In this document: positions 1-5,105 of the stretch, piece after piece
Numbering within the stretch: position 1 is the stretch's first letter
Layout: each line of letters starts with the position of its first letter
Assembly (NCBI GenBank): GCA_026419705.1
Contig: JANZYY010000398.1
Coordinates: 1 to 5,285 of the forward strand
Source: Fischerella sp.
GTDB taxonomy: Bacteria > Cyanobacteriota > Cyanobacteriia > Cyanobacteriales > Nostocaceae
DNA: 5,285 nucleotides
Reading direction: 5' to 3'
Program-made: the position numbers and the translations under genes
Notes under the pieces: generated by a model
What the model was told of the DNA's origin: nothing
The model's database searches: none
Seen by the model: the letters and a program-made list of their open reading frames with translations, nothing else

Positions 1-326
1 GCGTTGCATTGCGCGTACCTACCCCGAATGTTTCGGTGGTGGATTTTGTTGTACAAGTCGAAAAGCCAACTATTGCAGAGGAGGTTAACGCAGCCCTCAA
101 ACAAGCTTCTGAAGGTGAACTGAAGGGCATTTTAGACTATAGCGAACTACAATTGGTATCCTCAGACTATCAAGGTACTGATGCTTCTTCCATTGTTGAT
201 GCTAGCTTGACGCTGGTTATGGGCAGTGACATGGTCAAAGTTATGGCATGGTACGACAACGAATGGGGCTACAGCCAACGCGTGCTTGACTTGGCAGAAC
301 TAGTAGCCAACAAGTGGGTTAAATAA
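1..326 (+). CDS. gap2: Glyceraldehyde-3-phosphate dehydrogenase, photosynthetic type (Gap2), C-terminal part
   Basis: This is the 3' end of a GAPDH gene; the reading frame is open from position 3 and the 5' part lies outside the window. About 108 of an expected ~337 residues are present. The enzyme interconverts 1,3-bisphosphoglycerate and glyceraldehyde-3-phosphate in the cytoplasm, and the Gap2 form serves the Calvin cycle with NADPH or NADH. Visible family motifs are ALRVPTPNVSVVD (its Arg belongs to the phosphate-binding region of the catalytic domain), DYQGTDASSIVDASLT, and YDNEWGYSQRV, whose Asn contacts the nicotinamide ring. The DYQGTDASS and LAELVANKWVK wording matches cyanobacterial Gap2 and plastid GapA rather than glycolytic Gap1; this assignment is from memory of those families. 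The catalytic Cys and the Rossmann fold are outside the window. The gene ends in TAA five bases before a heptad-repeat array and converges on thiL. Confidence 0.93.
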   Translation, partial: VALRVPTPNVSVVDFVVQVEKPTIAEEVNAALKQASEGELKGILDYSELQLVSSDYQGTDASSIVDASLTLVMGSDMVKVMAWYDNEWGYSQRVLDLAELVANKWVK

Positions 327-330
327 TTTG

Positions 331-381
331 TTAGTAGTTAGTAGTTAGTAGTTAGTAGTTAGTAGTTAGTAGTTAGTAGTT
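331..381. repeat. Tandem heptanucleotide array (TTAGTAG)7
   Basis: Seven perfect head-to-tail copies of TTAGTAG fill 331-379, followed by TT and then GG. The array begins five bases after the gap2 stop codon. It resembles the short tandemly repeated repetitive (STRR) heptamers known from heterocystous cyanobacteria. Copy number is likely to vary between strains; that is an inference from its perfection. A second, shorter array of the same unit lies at 1533-1560. Confidence 0.95.
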
Positions 382-407
382 GGTTTTTAACCACTATCCA
401 CTAACCA
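377..407. terminator. Hairpin between convergent gap2 and thiL, possible bidirectional terminator
   Basis: TGGTT (381-385) pairs with AACCA (389-393) around a TTT loop, and TAG (377-379) pairs with CTA (394-396) across a one-base bulge. Further complementary heptad-like sequence (CCACTAACC) continues to about 407. The stem is AT-rich and no clean T-tract follows in either direction, so efficient intrinsic termination is uncertain. Its position between convergent genes only 74 bases apart is the main support. Confidence 0.4.
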
Positions 408-1444
408 AAATGCTGAAATCCCTGACTAAGAGTCAAAATTTGGTCAGGGAATTCTTGATTTGGGTCACGTAAAACTACGGTTGACCCTTGTGTAATCTCT
501 CCTACAACAGCTGCACCCTGACCAAGCTGTTGTACTAATTCATCAGCAGGCTCTTTTGACAAGCACAGTACTAATTCAAAATCTTCACCACCATATAAGG
601 CAAATTCGAGTGCTTGCTTTTTGGTCAACCAGTGGTCAAAAACCTTTGGTAGAGAAATTCGAGTACTTTCAATTACAGCACCAACTCCACTGGCGCGACA
701 AATTTGCACTACTGCGTCAGCAAAGCCGTCGCTACTGTCCATACCAGCGATGGGGAGAAGTAGAGACGGGCCATTGTGCGTCTGGGAGTAGGAGTCTAAA
801 ATTTGCCAGAGGATAGGTACGACATCGAGTCGTGGTTTCGGACGCTGATGAGCGTGAATTAAAAACGTTTTTTCCTCCTCAATCAGATTTTCTGCCTTTT
901 CGGGATGGAGAAGTAATTCTAAGCCAGCACGGGACGCGCCGTGCACGCCGGTGACAACGATCGCATCTCCAATTTTAGCTTGGTTGCGGCGGATAATTCG
1001 ATAGGGGTCAGCTTGACCGAAGGCAGTGATAGCAACAGTCACGATCGGCGATCGCACCACGTCACCGCCTACAATTGATGTATCGTAAGATTGCAAGCAT
1101 TCAGTCATTCCCTGGTACAACCTTTCTACCCAACTGACAGTGATATTGCCAGGAAGCCCCAGTCCAACGGTAATTCCTAAAGGATAAGCGCCCATTGCTG
1201 CTAAGTCCGATAAATTAGCAGCAGCAGCTCGCCAACCGACATCTTCTGGTGACGTGGTGTTTTCACTGAAATGAACATTTTCTACCAAAACATCAGTAGT
1301 TACCACTAAATTTTTACCTGGTTCAGTAGCAATTACAGCTGCATCATCCCCGATAATTTCTGAGGGACAGAAGCGCTGCAAGATTTTTAATAGTCCTTGT
1401 TCGCCTATTTCTTGAACTACTAGGGAAGATAATTCATTGTTCAC
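401..1444 (-). CDS. thiL: Thiamine-monophosphate kinase (ThiL)
   Basis: ThiL phosphorylates thiamine monophosphate with ATP to give thiamine diphosphate, the last step of cofactor synthesis, in the cytoplasm. The 347-residue protein has the PurM/AIR-synthase-like two-domain build and typical ThiL motifs: IGDDAAV (31-37), TTDVLVENVHF (49-59), AAANLSDLAAMGA (74-86), GGDVVRS (126-132), GMDSSDGF (234-241) and YGGEDFELV (284-292). The Asp-rich stretches are the known Mg-ATP and substrate ligands of the family. The start is GTG at 1444: an in-frame TAA lies five codons upstream and no in-frame ATG precedes the conserved IGEQGLL region. Only a weak purine-rich GAAGAA precedes it. A short out-of-frame ATG ORF overlaps this start. 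The TAG stop (401-403) falls inside repeat-like sequence. The gene lies downstream of the cyclophilin gene on the same strand, 167 bases away, with TTAGTAG arrays on both sides. Confidence 0.95.
   Translation of the reverse strand: MNNELSSLVVQEIGEQGLLKILQRFCPSEIIGDDAAVIATEPGKNLVVTTDVLVENVHFSENTTSPEDVGWRAAAANLSDLAAMGAYPLGITVGLGLPGNITVSWVERLYQGMTECLQSYDTSIVGGDVVRSPIVTVAITAFGQADPYRIIRRNQAKIGDAIVVTGVHGASRAGLELLLHPEKAENLIEEEKTFLIHAHQRPKPRLDVVPILWQILDSYSQTHNGPSLLLPIAGMDSSDGFADAVVQICRASGVGAVIESTRISLPKVFDHWLTKKQALEFALYGGEDFELVLCLSKEPADELVQQLGQGAAVVGEITQGSTVVLRDPNQEFPDQILTLSQGFQHFG
1048..1055. repeat. HIP1 octamer GCGATCGC inside thiL
   Basis: A perfect highly iterated palindrome 1 (HIP1) octamer lies within the thiL coding region. 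HIP1 is over-represented in many cyanobacterial genomes, so this is supporting evidence for the source organism. No specific local function is implied. Confidence 0.9.
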
Positions 1445-1489
1445 AATAGTTCTTCGCCATTACCAAACGAGCGGGCTTTACCAGAATTA

Positions 1490-1497
1490 GCGATCGC
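1490..1497. repeat. HIP1 octamer GCGATCGC upstream of thiL
   Basis: A second perfect HIP1 octamer lies in the 167-base gap between the cyclophilin stop and the thiL start, about 45 bases upstream of the thiL GTG. Like the copy in thiL, it is a cyanobacterial signature. Confidence 0.9.
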
Positions 1498-1532
1498 AAC
1501 TGAAGGTGTTTGCCGCAGGTAATCTTTAGGAG

Positions 1533-1599
1533 TTAGTAGTTAGTAGATAGTAGTTAGTAGTTGGTTTTACTTACTAACCATTAACTGCTAACCACTATC
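1533..1599. repeat. Second TTAGTAG heptad array with complementary distal arm
   Basis: Units at 1533-1539, 1540-1546 and 1554-1560 are perfect TTAGTAG; the unit at 1547-1553 is ATAGTAG. The array is followed by TTGGTTTT (1561-1568) and by sequence of opposite sense: TACTAAC at 1572-1578 pairs perfectly with GTTAGTA at 1553-1559. TAACCACTATC (1589-1599) recurs exactly after the first array at 388-398. The element sits just downstream of the cyclophilin stop codon and could form hairpins in RNA, but it has no T-tract typical of a terminator. Confidence 0.85.
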
Positions 1600-1611
1600 G
1601 ATTACAACTAT

Positions 1612-2739
1612 TTATGCTTGCTGTGGCTCTACTAACTTCTCGATACCTCTGACAACTTTTGCCGATTCAATTTTGTCACCTGCCTTTAGTTCTCTTAAAA
1701 CTTCTTTGCCCTCTGTAACATAACCAAACACAGAGTAACGACCATCCAAGAGGTTGCGTCCGGCCGGAGTCAGTTCCGGTTCATAGAGAAAGAAGAAAAA
1801 TTGTGAAGAAGCCCCATTCACTTCACTTTCCGGGCGAGCCATAGCCACCGCACCGTAAGCAGAGAACGGCAGAACCGGTAAGTCGGTATAACGACCAGCT
1901 TGTTCTAAGGTAATACCATAGGTGGGTTTTTTATCACCTTCAACCATGACTTCTAAAGGAATCGCACGATATTTGCCAGTTTTGGGATCGATAAAACCTA
2001 CTTCCTTGCCTGGTGGATCGCCGGTTTGCAAAACGTAGGATTCTTCCGCACGAGTGAATTCCAAACCGTTATAAAAACCTCTTTGTACCAAATCAACAAA
2101 GTTTCCAGCAGTGACAGGGGCGTTGTAGCCATCGACAACAAGGGTGATTGTACCTTTGTTGGTTTTCATTTCTACAGTGGCACGGCCTTTCAGTTGTGGC
2201 AAATTGCTGTATTCTTCCGGAACCTCAAAAGGAAATCCCTGCACCATCAGCTCTTCTAATTCCCCAACGATATTCAGCAGATCGGTTCGTGTTGCCAAAA
2301 TTTTCTCTTTATCTTTGGTTTTAACGCCTTCTTCTAAGTCATTTACGCCAGATTTCAATTCGGAAATCAAAGCTTCGGCTTGGGGTTTGTTTTCATCTGG
2401 TACGCTGGCTAAAATTTGCGAAGGATTATTGAGTATTCGAGATGCTTTGCCCAGATCTTTGGAAACTGCACCCCAACGTCTTCTTGCTCGCAATTGGTTG
2501 GAAATGTCTTCTAAACTGGCTTGTAGTTCCCGCACGGGTTTATTGTCTATTGGCAGTGCATAGCGCAGTAAAGCTTTGCCGTCCGTGATTGCATTGCCAG
2601 CTGGCAGCCCAGCGTTACTGGAGGGAGTCCACCCAGCTGTACTTATTCCTAAAAATAGGGTTGTCAACAGCAGTGTAACGAGGGTATTCTTCAACCGAGA
2701 TTTTAATAAGTTAAACATAAGATGGTTCAAACGCAGCAT
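1612..2739 (-). CDS. Cyclophilin-type peptidyl-prolyl isomerase homologue, secreted to thylakoid lumen or periplasm (TLP40/CYP38-like)
   Basis: With a start at 2739 the protein has 375 residues. Positively charged KSRLK (13-17) precedes a hydrophobic stretch at about 20-33 and a small-residue c-region ending near 47, a Sec-type signal peptide. A predicted all-helical, charged N-terminal domain follows (about 52-177, LLRYALPIDNKPVRELQASL onward), then a cyclophilin domain (about 184-367) with ATVEMKTNKGTITL, APVTAGNFVDLV, SSQFFFF and LLDGRYSVFGYV. This order matches plant CYP38/TLP40 and its cyanobacterial homologues, which assist photosystem II assembly. By alignment to human CypA, the Arg55 and Gln63 equivalents are kept (R230, Q238), but Phe60 is Tyr235, Trp121 is Leu330 and His126 is Tyr335, so catalysis is probably weak. 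An ATG at 2718 (368 residues) is equally possible. The frame stays open up to an ATG at 2943, but the extra 68 residues precede the signal peptide and begin in repeat DNA, so I exclude them. Confidence 0.88.
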   Translation of the reverse strand: MLRLNHLMFNLLKSRLKNTLVTLLLTTLFLGISTAGWTPSSNAGLPAGNAITDGKALLRYALPIDNKPVRELQASLEDISNQLRARRRWGAVSKDLGKASRILNNPSQILASVPDENKPQAEALISELKSGVNDLEEGVKTKDKEKILATRTDLLNIVGELEELMVQGFPFEVPEEYSNLPQLKGRATVEMKTNKGTITLVVDGYNAPVTAGNFVDLVQRGFYNGLEFTRAEESYVLQTGDPPGKEVGFIDPKTGKYRAIPLEVMVEGDKKPTYGITLEQAGRYTDLPVLPFSAYGAVAMARPESEVNGASSQFFFFLYEPELTPAGRNLLDGRYSVFGYVTEGKEVLRELKAGDKIESAKVVRGIEKLVEPQQA

Positions 2740-2780
2740 CAAATTCTTGACTGGGCGTAACCCATCAATAATCTTCCCAT

Positions 2781-2786
2781 AGTATA
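2781..2786 (-). promoter_or_regulatory. Candidate -10 element for the cyclophilin gene
   Basis: Read on the minus strand this is TATACT, five of six matches to TATAAT. A start of transcription near 2774 would give a leader of about 35 bases to the ATG at 2739, or 56 to the one at 2718. The -35 position has only a poor match (TTCTTC at 17-base spacing). If real, it would exclude translation from the ATG at 2943. Confidence 0.3.
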
Positions 2787-2925
2787 AGGAAGCATCTGTA
2801 GAGGAAGAAGAGATAGTGTAACCTTTCGCGTCCGAATTTTCAGCGCTGTCATTATGGTTCCAATAGTTGTCGCAGTTGGACTGGAACGAAGCAGTCTTAA
2901 ATTTCACCGCCGTGCATGAAAATGA

Positions 2926-2953
2926 GCATTGGGTATTGGGCATTAGGGATAGG
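2926..2953. repeat. Degenerate heptad array, unit about G(C/T)ATTGG
   Basis: Four consecutive units read GCATTGG, GTATTGG, GCATTAG and GGATAGG, keeping the seven-base period while decaying to the right. On the other strand the unit reads CCAATGC, resembling the CCCAATG-type heptamers common in Nostoc-like genomes (from memory). The array contains the furthest-upstream ATG of the cyclophilin frame. Confidence 0.75.
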
Positions 2954-3004
2954 GTAGTCTTTCCAAGACAGGAGAAAGAAACTAAAATATGACTTAATTA
3001 CTTC

Positions 3005-3016
3005 ATGATTAATCAT
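3005..3016. promoter_or_regulatory. 12-bp perfect palindrome ATGATTAATCAT, possible operator
   Basis: The palindrome lies 11 bases upstream of a perfect TTGACA hexamer in the divergent region. GATTAA recurs at about 3049-3054 and TTAATC at about 3137-3142. A binding site for a dimeric regulator is possible, but an AT-rich palindrome of this size can arise by chance and I do not recognise the regulator. Confidence 0.25.
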
Positions 3017-3027
3017 TCATCTTTAAT

Positions 3028-3056
3028 TTGACAGCATTTGGTAATATTGATTAAAT
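3028..3056 (+). promoter_or_regulatory. Candidate sigma70-type promoter for ybaB
   Basis: A perfect -35 hexamer TTGACA (3028-3033) is followed after 17 bases by TTAAAT (3051-3056), four of six matches to TATAAT. The implied leader to the ybaB ATG is about 100 bases. It faces ybaB and has the best -35/-10 spacing in this gap. Confidence 0.4.
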
Positions 3057-3107
3057 TCTTGGGGTTTATGGCTGAAGAGCAGAAATAGGCAAATGACCCA
3101 CCACATC

Positions 3108-3113
3108 TATAAT
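3108..3113 (+). promoter_or_regulatory. Perfect TATAAT -10 hexamer upstream of ybaB
   Basis: TATAAT is a perfect consensus -10 with no recognisable -35 at 16-18 bases upstream. It would start transcription near 3120, giving a leader of about 45 bases. It may be an activator-dependent second promoter or chance in AT-rich DNA. Confidence 0.3.
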
Positions 3114-3164
3114 TGAATTTGTTGAATTTGACTTGTTAATCAAAACACAGGTGAATAATTTGTT

Positions 3165-3515
3165 ATGACAGGAAAAGGACAGGGATTCGGCTTTGGTTTA
3201 GGAAAAATGAAAGAACTGGCTGAAGCCTTTAAAAAAGCCCAGCAAGTGCAAGAAGGTGCCAAGCGACTCCAAGACGAATTGGAGCAAATGGAAATTGAAG
3301 GAGAGGCTGGCGGTGGTCTGGTTAAAGTAATAGTTAGCGGTAACCAAGAACCCAAGCGGGTGGAAATTTCGGCCAATGCTCTTAATGAAGGAGCAGAAGT
3401 ACTTTCCGATTTGGTAACTGCGGCAATGAAAGATGCCTACAACAAATCCACGGCAACAATGCGGGAACGTATGGAAGAATTGACTAGTGGGTTGGAACTT
3501 CCCGGATTTCAGTAA
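3165..3515 (+). CDS. YbaB/EbfC family nucleoid-associated DNA-binding protein
   Basis: The 116-residue protein has the size and sequence of the YbaB/EbfC family (about 105-115 residues), which forms tweezer-shaped dimers that bind DNA and act as nucleoid-associated proteins. A Gly-rich N-terminus (GKGQGFGFGLGKM) is followed by a long charged helix with coiled-coil character (about 15-44, MKELAEAFKKAQQVQEG then RLQDELEQMEI). Next come the GGGLVKVIVSGNQEPKRVEI strands (49-68) and a C-terminal helical part (about 78-108) containing DLVTAAMKDAYNKS, the usual family signature. The ATG at 3165 is preceded by AGGTGA (3149-3154) at good spacing, and the N-terminal MTGKGQGFGFG looks typical of cyanobacterial members. 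The gene is first in a likely two-gene unit with the downstream phosphatase, 66 bases away. In some bacteria this family is linked to dnaX-recR, but no such context is seen here. Confidence 0.93.
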   Translation: MTGKGQGFGFGLGKMKELAEAFKKAQQVQEGAKRLQDELEQMEIEGEAGGGLVKVIVSGNQEPKRVEISANALNEGAEVLSDLVTAAMKDAYNKSTATMRERMEELTSGLELPGFQ

Positions 3516-3517
3516 AT

Positions 3518-3570
3518 AGTCACTTGTCACTTGTCATTTATCCTATCCTGATGACAAAGGACAAAGGACA
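3518..3570. repeat. Heptad-period inverted repeat between ybaB and the phosphatase gene
   Basis: The left arm (3518-3536) contains CACTTGT-type heptads and the right arm (3552-3570) contains ACAAAGG-type heptads. Fourteen of 19 positions pair; the mismatches fall in heptad register at arm positions 1, 5-6 and 12-13. The loop is 3537-3551. The structure starts just after the ybaB stop, and its right arm supplies the AAAGGA upstream of the phosphatase ATG. It may act as an RNA hairpin in the intercistronic region. Confidence 0.75.
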
Positions 3571-3581
3571 GAAAACGATCT

Positions 3582-4067
3582 ATGCCATACAAACTTCTGT
3601 TTGTCTGCCTAGGAAACATCTGCCGCTCACCAGCGGCAGAAAATATTATGAATCATCTGATCGAGAAAAGTGGATTGAACGGGAGCATCTTCTGTGATTC
3701 TGCTGGCACATCTAGCTATCACATCGGTAGCCCACCCGATCGACGGATGAGTCTTGCAGCGGCTCAAAAGTTAGGAATCAAAATGTATGGTCGCGCCCGC
3801 CAGTTTCAAAAGTCTGACTTTCAAGACTTCGATTTGATTTTGGCTATGGATAGAGAAAATTATGAGAATATCCTCTATCTCGACCCCAGTAGGCAATATC
3901 ATGATAAAGTACGCTTGATGTGTGACTTTTGCTCTCGGCATACTCTCAAAGAAGTTCCAGACCCCTACTATGGCGGCTCAGAGGGATTTAATCAGGTGAT
4001 CGAATTACTCGTTGATGCTTGTGAAGGTCTGCTGAAACACGTTTCCAACCAACAAAACCTTTTGTAA
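3582..4067 (+). CDS. Low-molecular-weight protein tyrosine phosphatase
   Basis: This 161-residue cytoplasmic enzyme hydrolyses phosphotyrosine in proteins (and sometimes arsenate or small phosphates in related families). The P-loop CX5RS motif is complete: V8-C9-L-G-N-I-C14-R15-S16, with nucleophile Cys9 and phosphate-binding Arg15. The conserved SAGTSSYHIGSPPDRR segment (40-55) and AMDRENYENI (88-97) follow, and the general-acid motif DPYYGG lies at 127-132 with Asp127. Length fits the family (about 150-160). The ATG at 3582 begins directly before the canonical LLFVCLGN strand. AAAGGA at 3563-3568 is a possible, rather distant ribosome binding site (13 bases) that lies in a repeat arm. Linkage to ybaB suggests co-transcription. 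The target proteins cannot be told from sequence. No tyrosine kinase or exopolysaccharide gene is adjacent, so a Wzb-like role is not supported by context. Confidence 0.95.
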   Translation: MPYKLLFVCLGNICRSPAAENIMNHLIEKSGLNGSIFCDSAGTSSYHIGSPPDRRMSLAAAQKLGIKMYGRARQFQKSDFQDFDLILAMDRENYENILYLDPSRQYHDKVRLMCDFCSRHTLKEVPDPYYGGSEGFNQVIELLVDACEGLLKHVSNQQNLL

Positions 4068-4078
4068 GAACGATCGAT

Positions 4079-4107
4079 AACCCGGTTTCTCTAAAAAAGA
4101 CCGGGTT
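4079..4107. terminator. GC-rich hairpin between convergent phosphatase and rhomboid genes
   Basis: AACCCGGT (4079-4086) pairs perfectly with ACCGGGTT (4100-4107) around a 13-base A/T-rich loop. It begins 11 bases after the phosphatase stop. On the plus strand it is followed by TAATCACTTTT, a broken T-rich tail; on the minus strand there is no T-tract. It is most likely the terminator of the ybaB-phosphatase unit and may also stop transcription from the rhomboid gene. Confidence 0.7.
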
Positions 4108-4151
4108 TAATCACTTTTGACCTTACTCCACAAATACGCTGCGCCCCTTGC

Positions 4152-4820
4152 TTATCTTCTGCGTAACCCAAATAAGGGAGCAAGAATTAATCCGAAAACA
4201 AAGCCACCAATATGCGCCCAGTAAGCAACTCCTCCTGTCTCCACACTCATATTGGCAGCTGCTTGCAGGCTAGCAATACCAGATATCACATTTTGGATAA
4301 AGAAAAGCCCTACTAATATCAATGCAGGGACTCTGATAGTGGTAACGAAAATACCCAAGAACACTAAGGTAAGAATTCTAGAGTGAGGAAAGGCAATAAT
4401 GTAGGCAGCCAAAACCCCAAAAATCGCACCACTTGCTCCTAAAGAGGGAATTTCAGAATTCATGCTTACAAACCATTGGCACAATGCTGCTAAAGCACCG
4501 CAACTCAGGTAAAAAATCAAATATTTGAAATGACCCAGGCGATCTTCAACGTTGTTGCCAAAAATCCATAGAAACAACATGTTTGAAATTAAGTGCCACC
4601 AACCCCCATGTAGAAATTGCGACGTAAACAATGTAGGCCACTCGCCAGCAAAGTTGGTAGTTAATTGTTGCGGTACAACCGCATATTGTTGTAAAAACTG
4701 TTCTAGTTGTGTACTTGACAGACTAAATTCATGCAGAAAAACTAAAATATTCATCCCGATCAACCCATAGGTGATATATGGGGTGATTCGCGTAGGATTT
4801 TCGTCGTAGAGGGGAAACAC
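4152..4820 (-). CDS. Rhomboid family intramembrane serine protease
   Basis: This 222-residue polytopic membrane protein is predicted to cleave membrane-spanning substrates within the lipid bilayer. The catalytic elements are present: GASGAIFG (128-135) with nucleophile Ser130, and AHIGG (202-206) with catalytic His203. HGGWWHLISNM (71-81) supplies His76 and Asn80, matching the oxyanion-hole region of GlpG (His150, Asn154). About six hydrophobic segments are visible, near 14-31, 76-90, 99-118, 126-144, 149-178 (long) and 198-217. The short soluble N-terminus MFPLYDENPTR is typical of this bacterial subgroup, and the C-terminus ends in RRR. The start is GTG at 4820, supported by TTAGGA (4830-4835 on the minus strand) nine bases upstream and by the conserved DENPTR start. 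The gene converges on the phosphatase. The substrate is unknown; an inactive homologue is unlikely since the dyad is intact. Confidence 0.94.
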   Translation of the reverse strand: MFPLYDENPTRITPYITYGLIGMNILVFLHEFSLSSTQLEQFLQQYAVVPQQLTTNFAGEWPTLFTSQFLHGGWWHLISNMLFLWIFGNNVEDRLGHFKYLIFYLSCGALAALCQWFVSMNSEIPSLGASGAIFGVLAAYIIAFPHSRILTLVFLGIFVTTIRVPALILVGLFFIQNVISGIASLQAAANMSVETGGVAYWAHIGGFVFGLILAPLFGLRRR

Positions 4821-5105
4821 AAATGTTTTTCCTAATGACCTAATAACTGCAATATAGCTTGTGTAACTGCCAAACGAACAACGAAAAACAACAGCGTATC
4901 ACACATATGTGAAATTAAAGCTGTCATTTCACTGTTTTCTTGTTTAAACTTGTGAGATTACTGCTCTGCTTGGGAAGATCGTCAATATTGATGGGGACAA
5001 ATATGATTTTTTATTAAAAATCTAAGTATATATATTGAGAAACATGGATTTCAGAGTCTTCTGAACTCTCAGTCAACACCAAACTATCAGTTGAAACTAT
5101 TTTAG

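Larger units (their letters stand above)
2740..3164. other. Gene-free divergent region between the cyclophilin gene and ybaB
   Basis: This stretch of about 425 bases holds the promoters of two divergent transcription units. It contains a candidate minus-strand -10 (2781-2786), a degenerate GCATTGG heptad array (2926-2953), a 12-bp palindrome (3005-3016), candidate plus-strand promoter elements (3028-3056 and 3108-3113) and a perfect tandem repeat of TTGAATTTG (3113-3121 and 3122-3130). The minus-strand frame of the cyclophilin stays open through 2740-2943, but its translation is rich in Ser, Asn and Asp and resembles no domain I know. I see no RNA gene. Confidence 0.65.

Noticed and set aside
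331..379. CRISPR array at the heptad repeats
   Set aside because: The units are seven bases and directly tandem with no unique spacers, so this is a microsatellite-like array and not CRISPR.
401..1444. Selenide water dikinase or hydrogenase maturation HypE, which share the PurM-like fold
   Set aside because: The motif set TTDVLVENVHF, AAANLSDLAAMGA and YGGEDFELV is specific to ThiL.
2144..2563. A 139-codon plus-strand open frame opposite the cyclophilin gene
   Set aside because: It is antisense to a clearly conserved coding region, is rich in Ser and Leu without domain features, and has no support for a start. It is a shadow of the real gene.
3128..3158. TTGACT with GAATAA as a ybaB promoter
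   Set aside because: The spacing is 19 bases and transcription would start at the ATG itself, removing the good AGGTGA ribosome binding site.
3140..3530. Two minus-strand open frames opposite ybaB
   Set aside because: Both overlap a gene with clear family motifs. Their translations are low-complexity (Pro/Ser-rich or Phe-rich) complements of it.
4552..4770. A Cys-rich 72-codon plus-strand frame opposite the rhomboid gene
   Set aside because: The cysteines come from the complement of rhomboid codons. There is no metal-binding spacing or ribosome binding site to support it.
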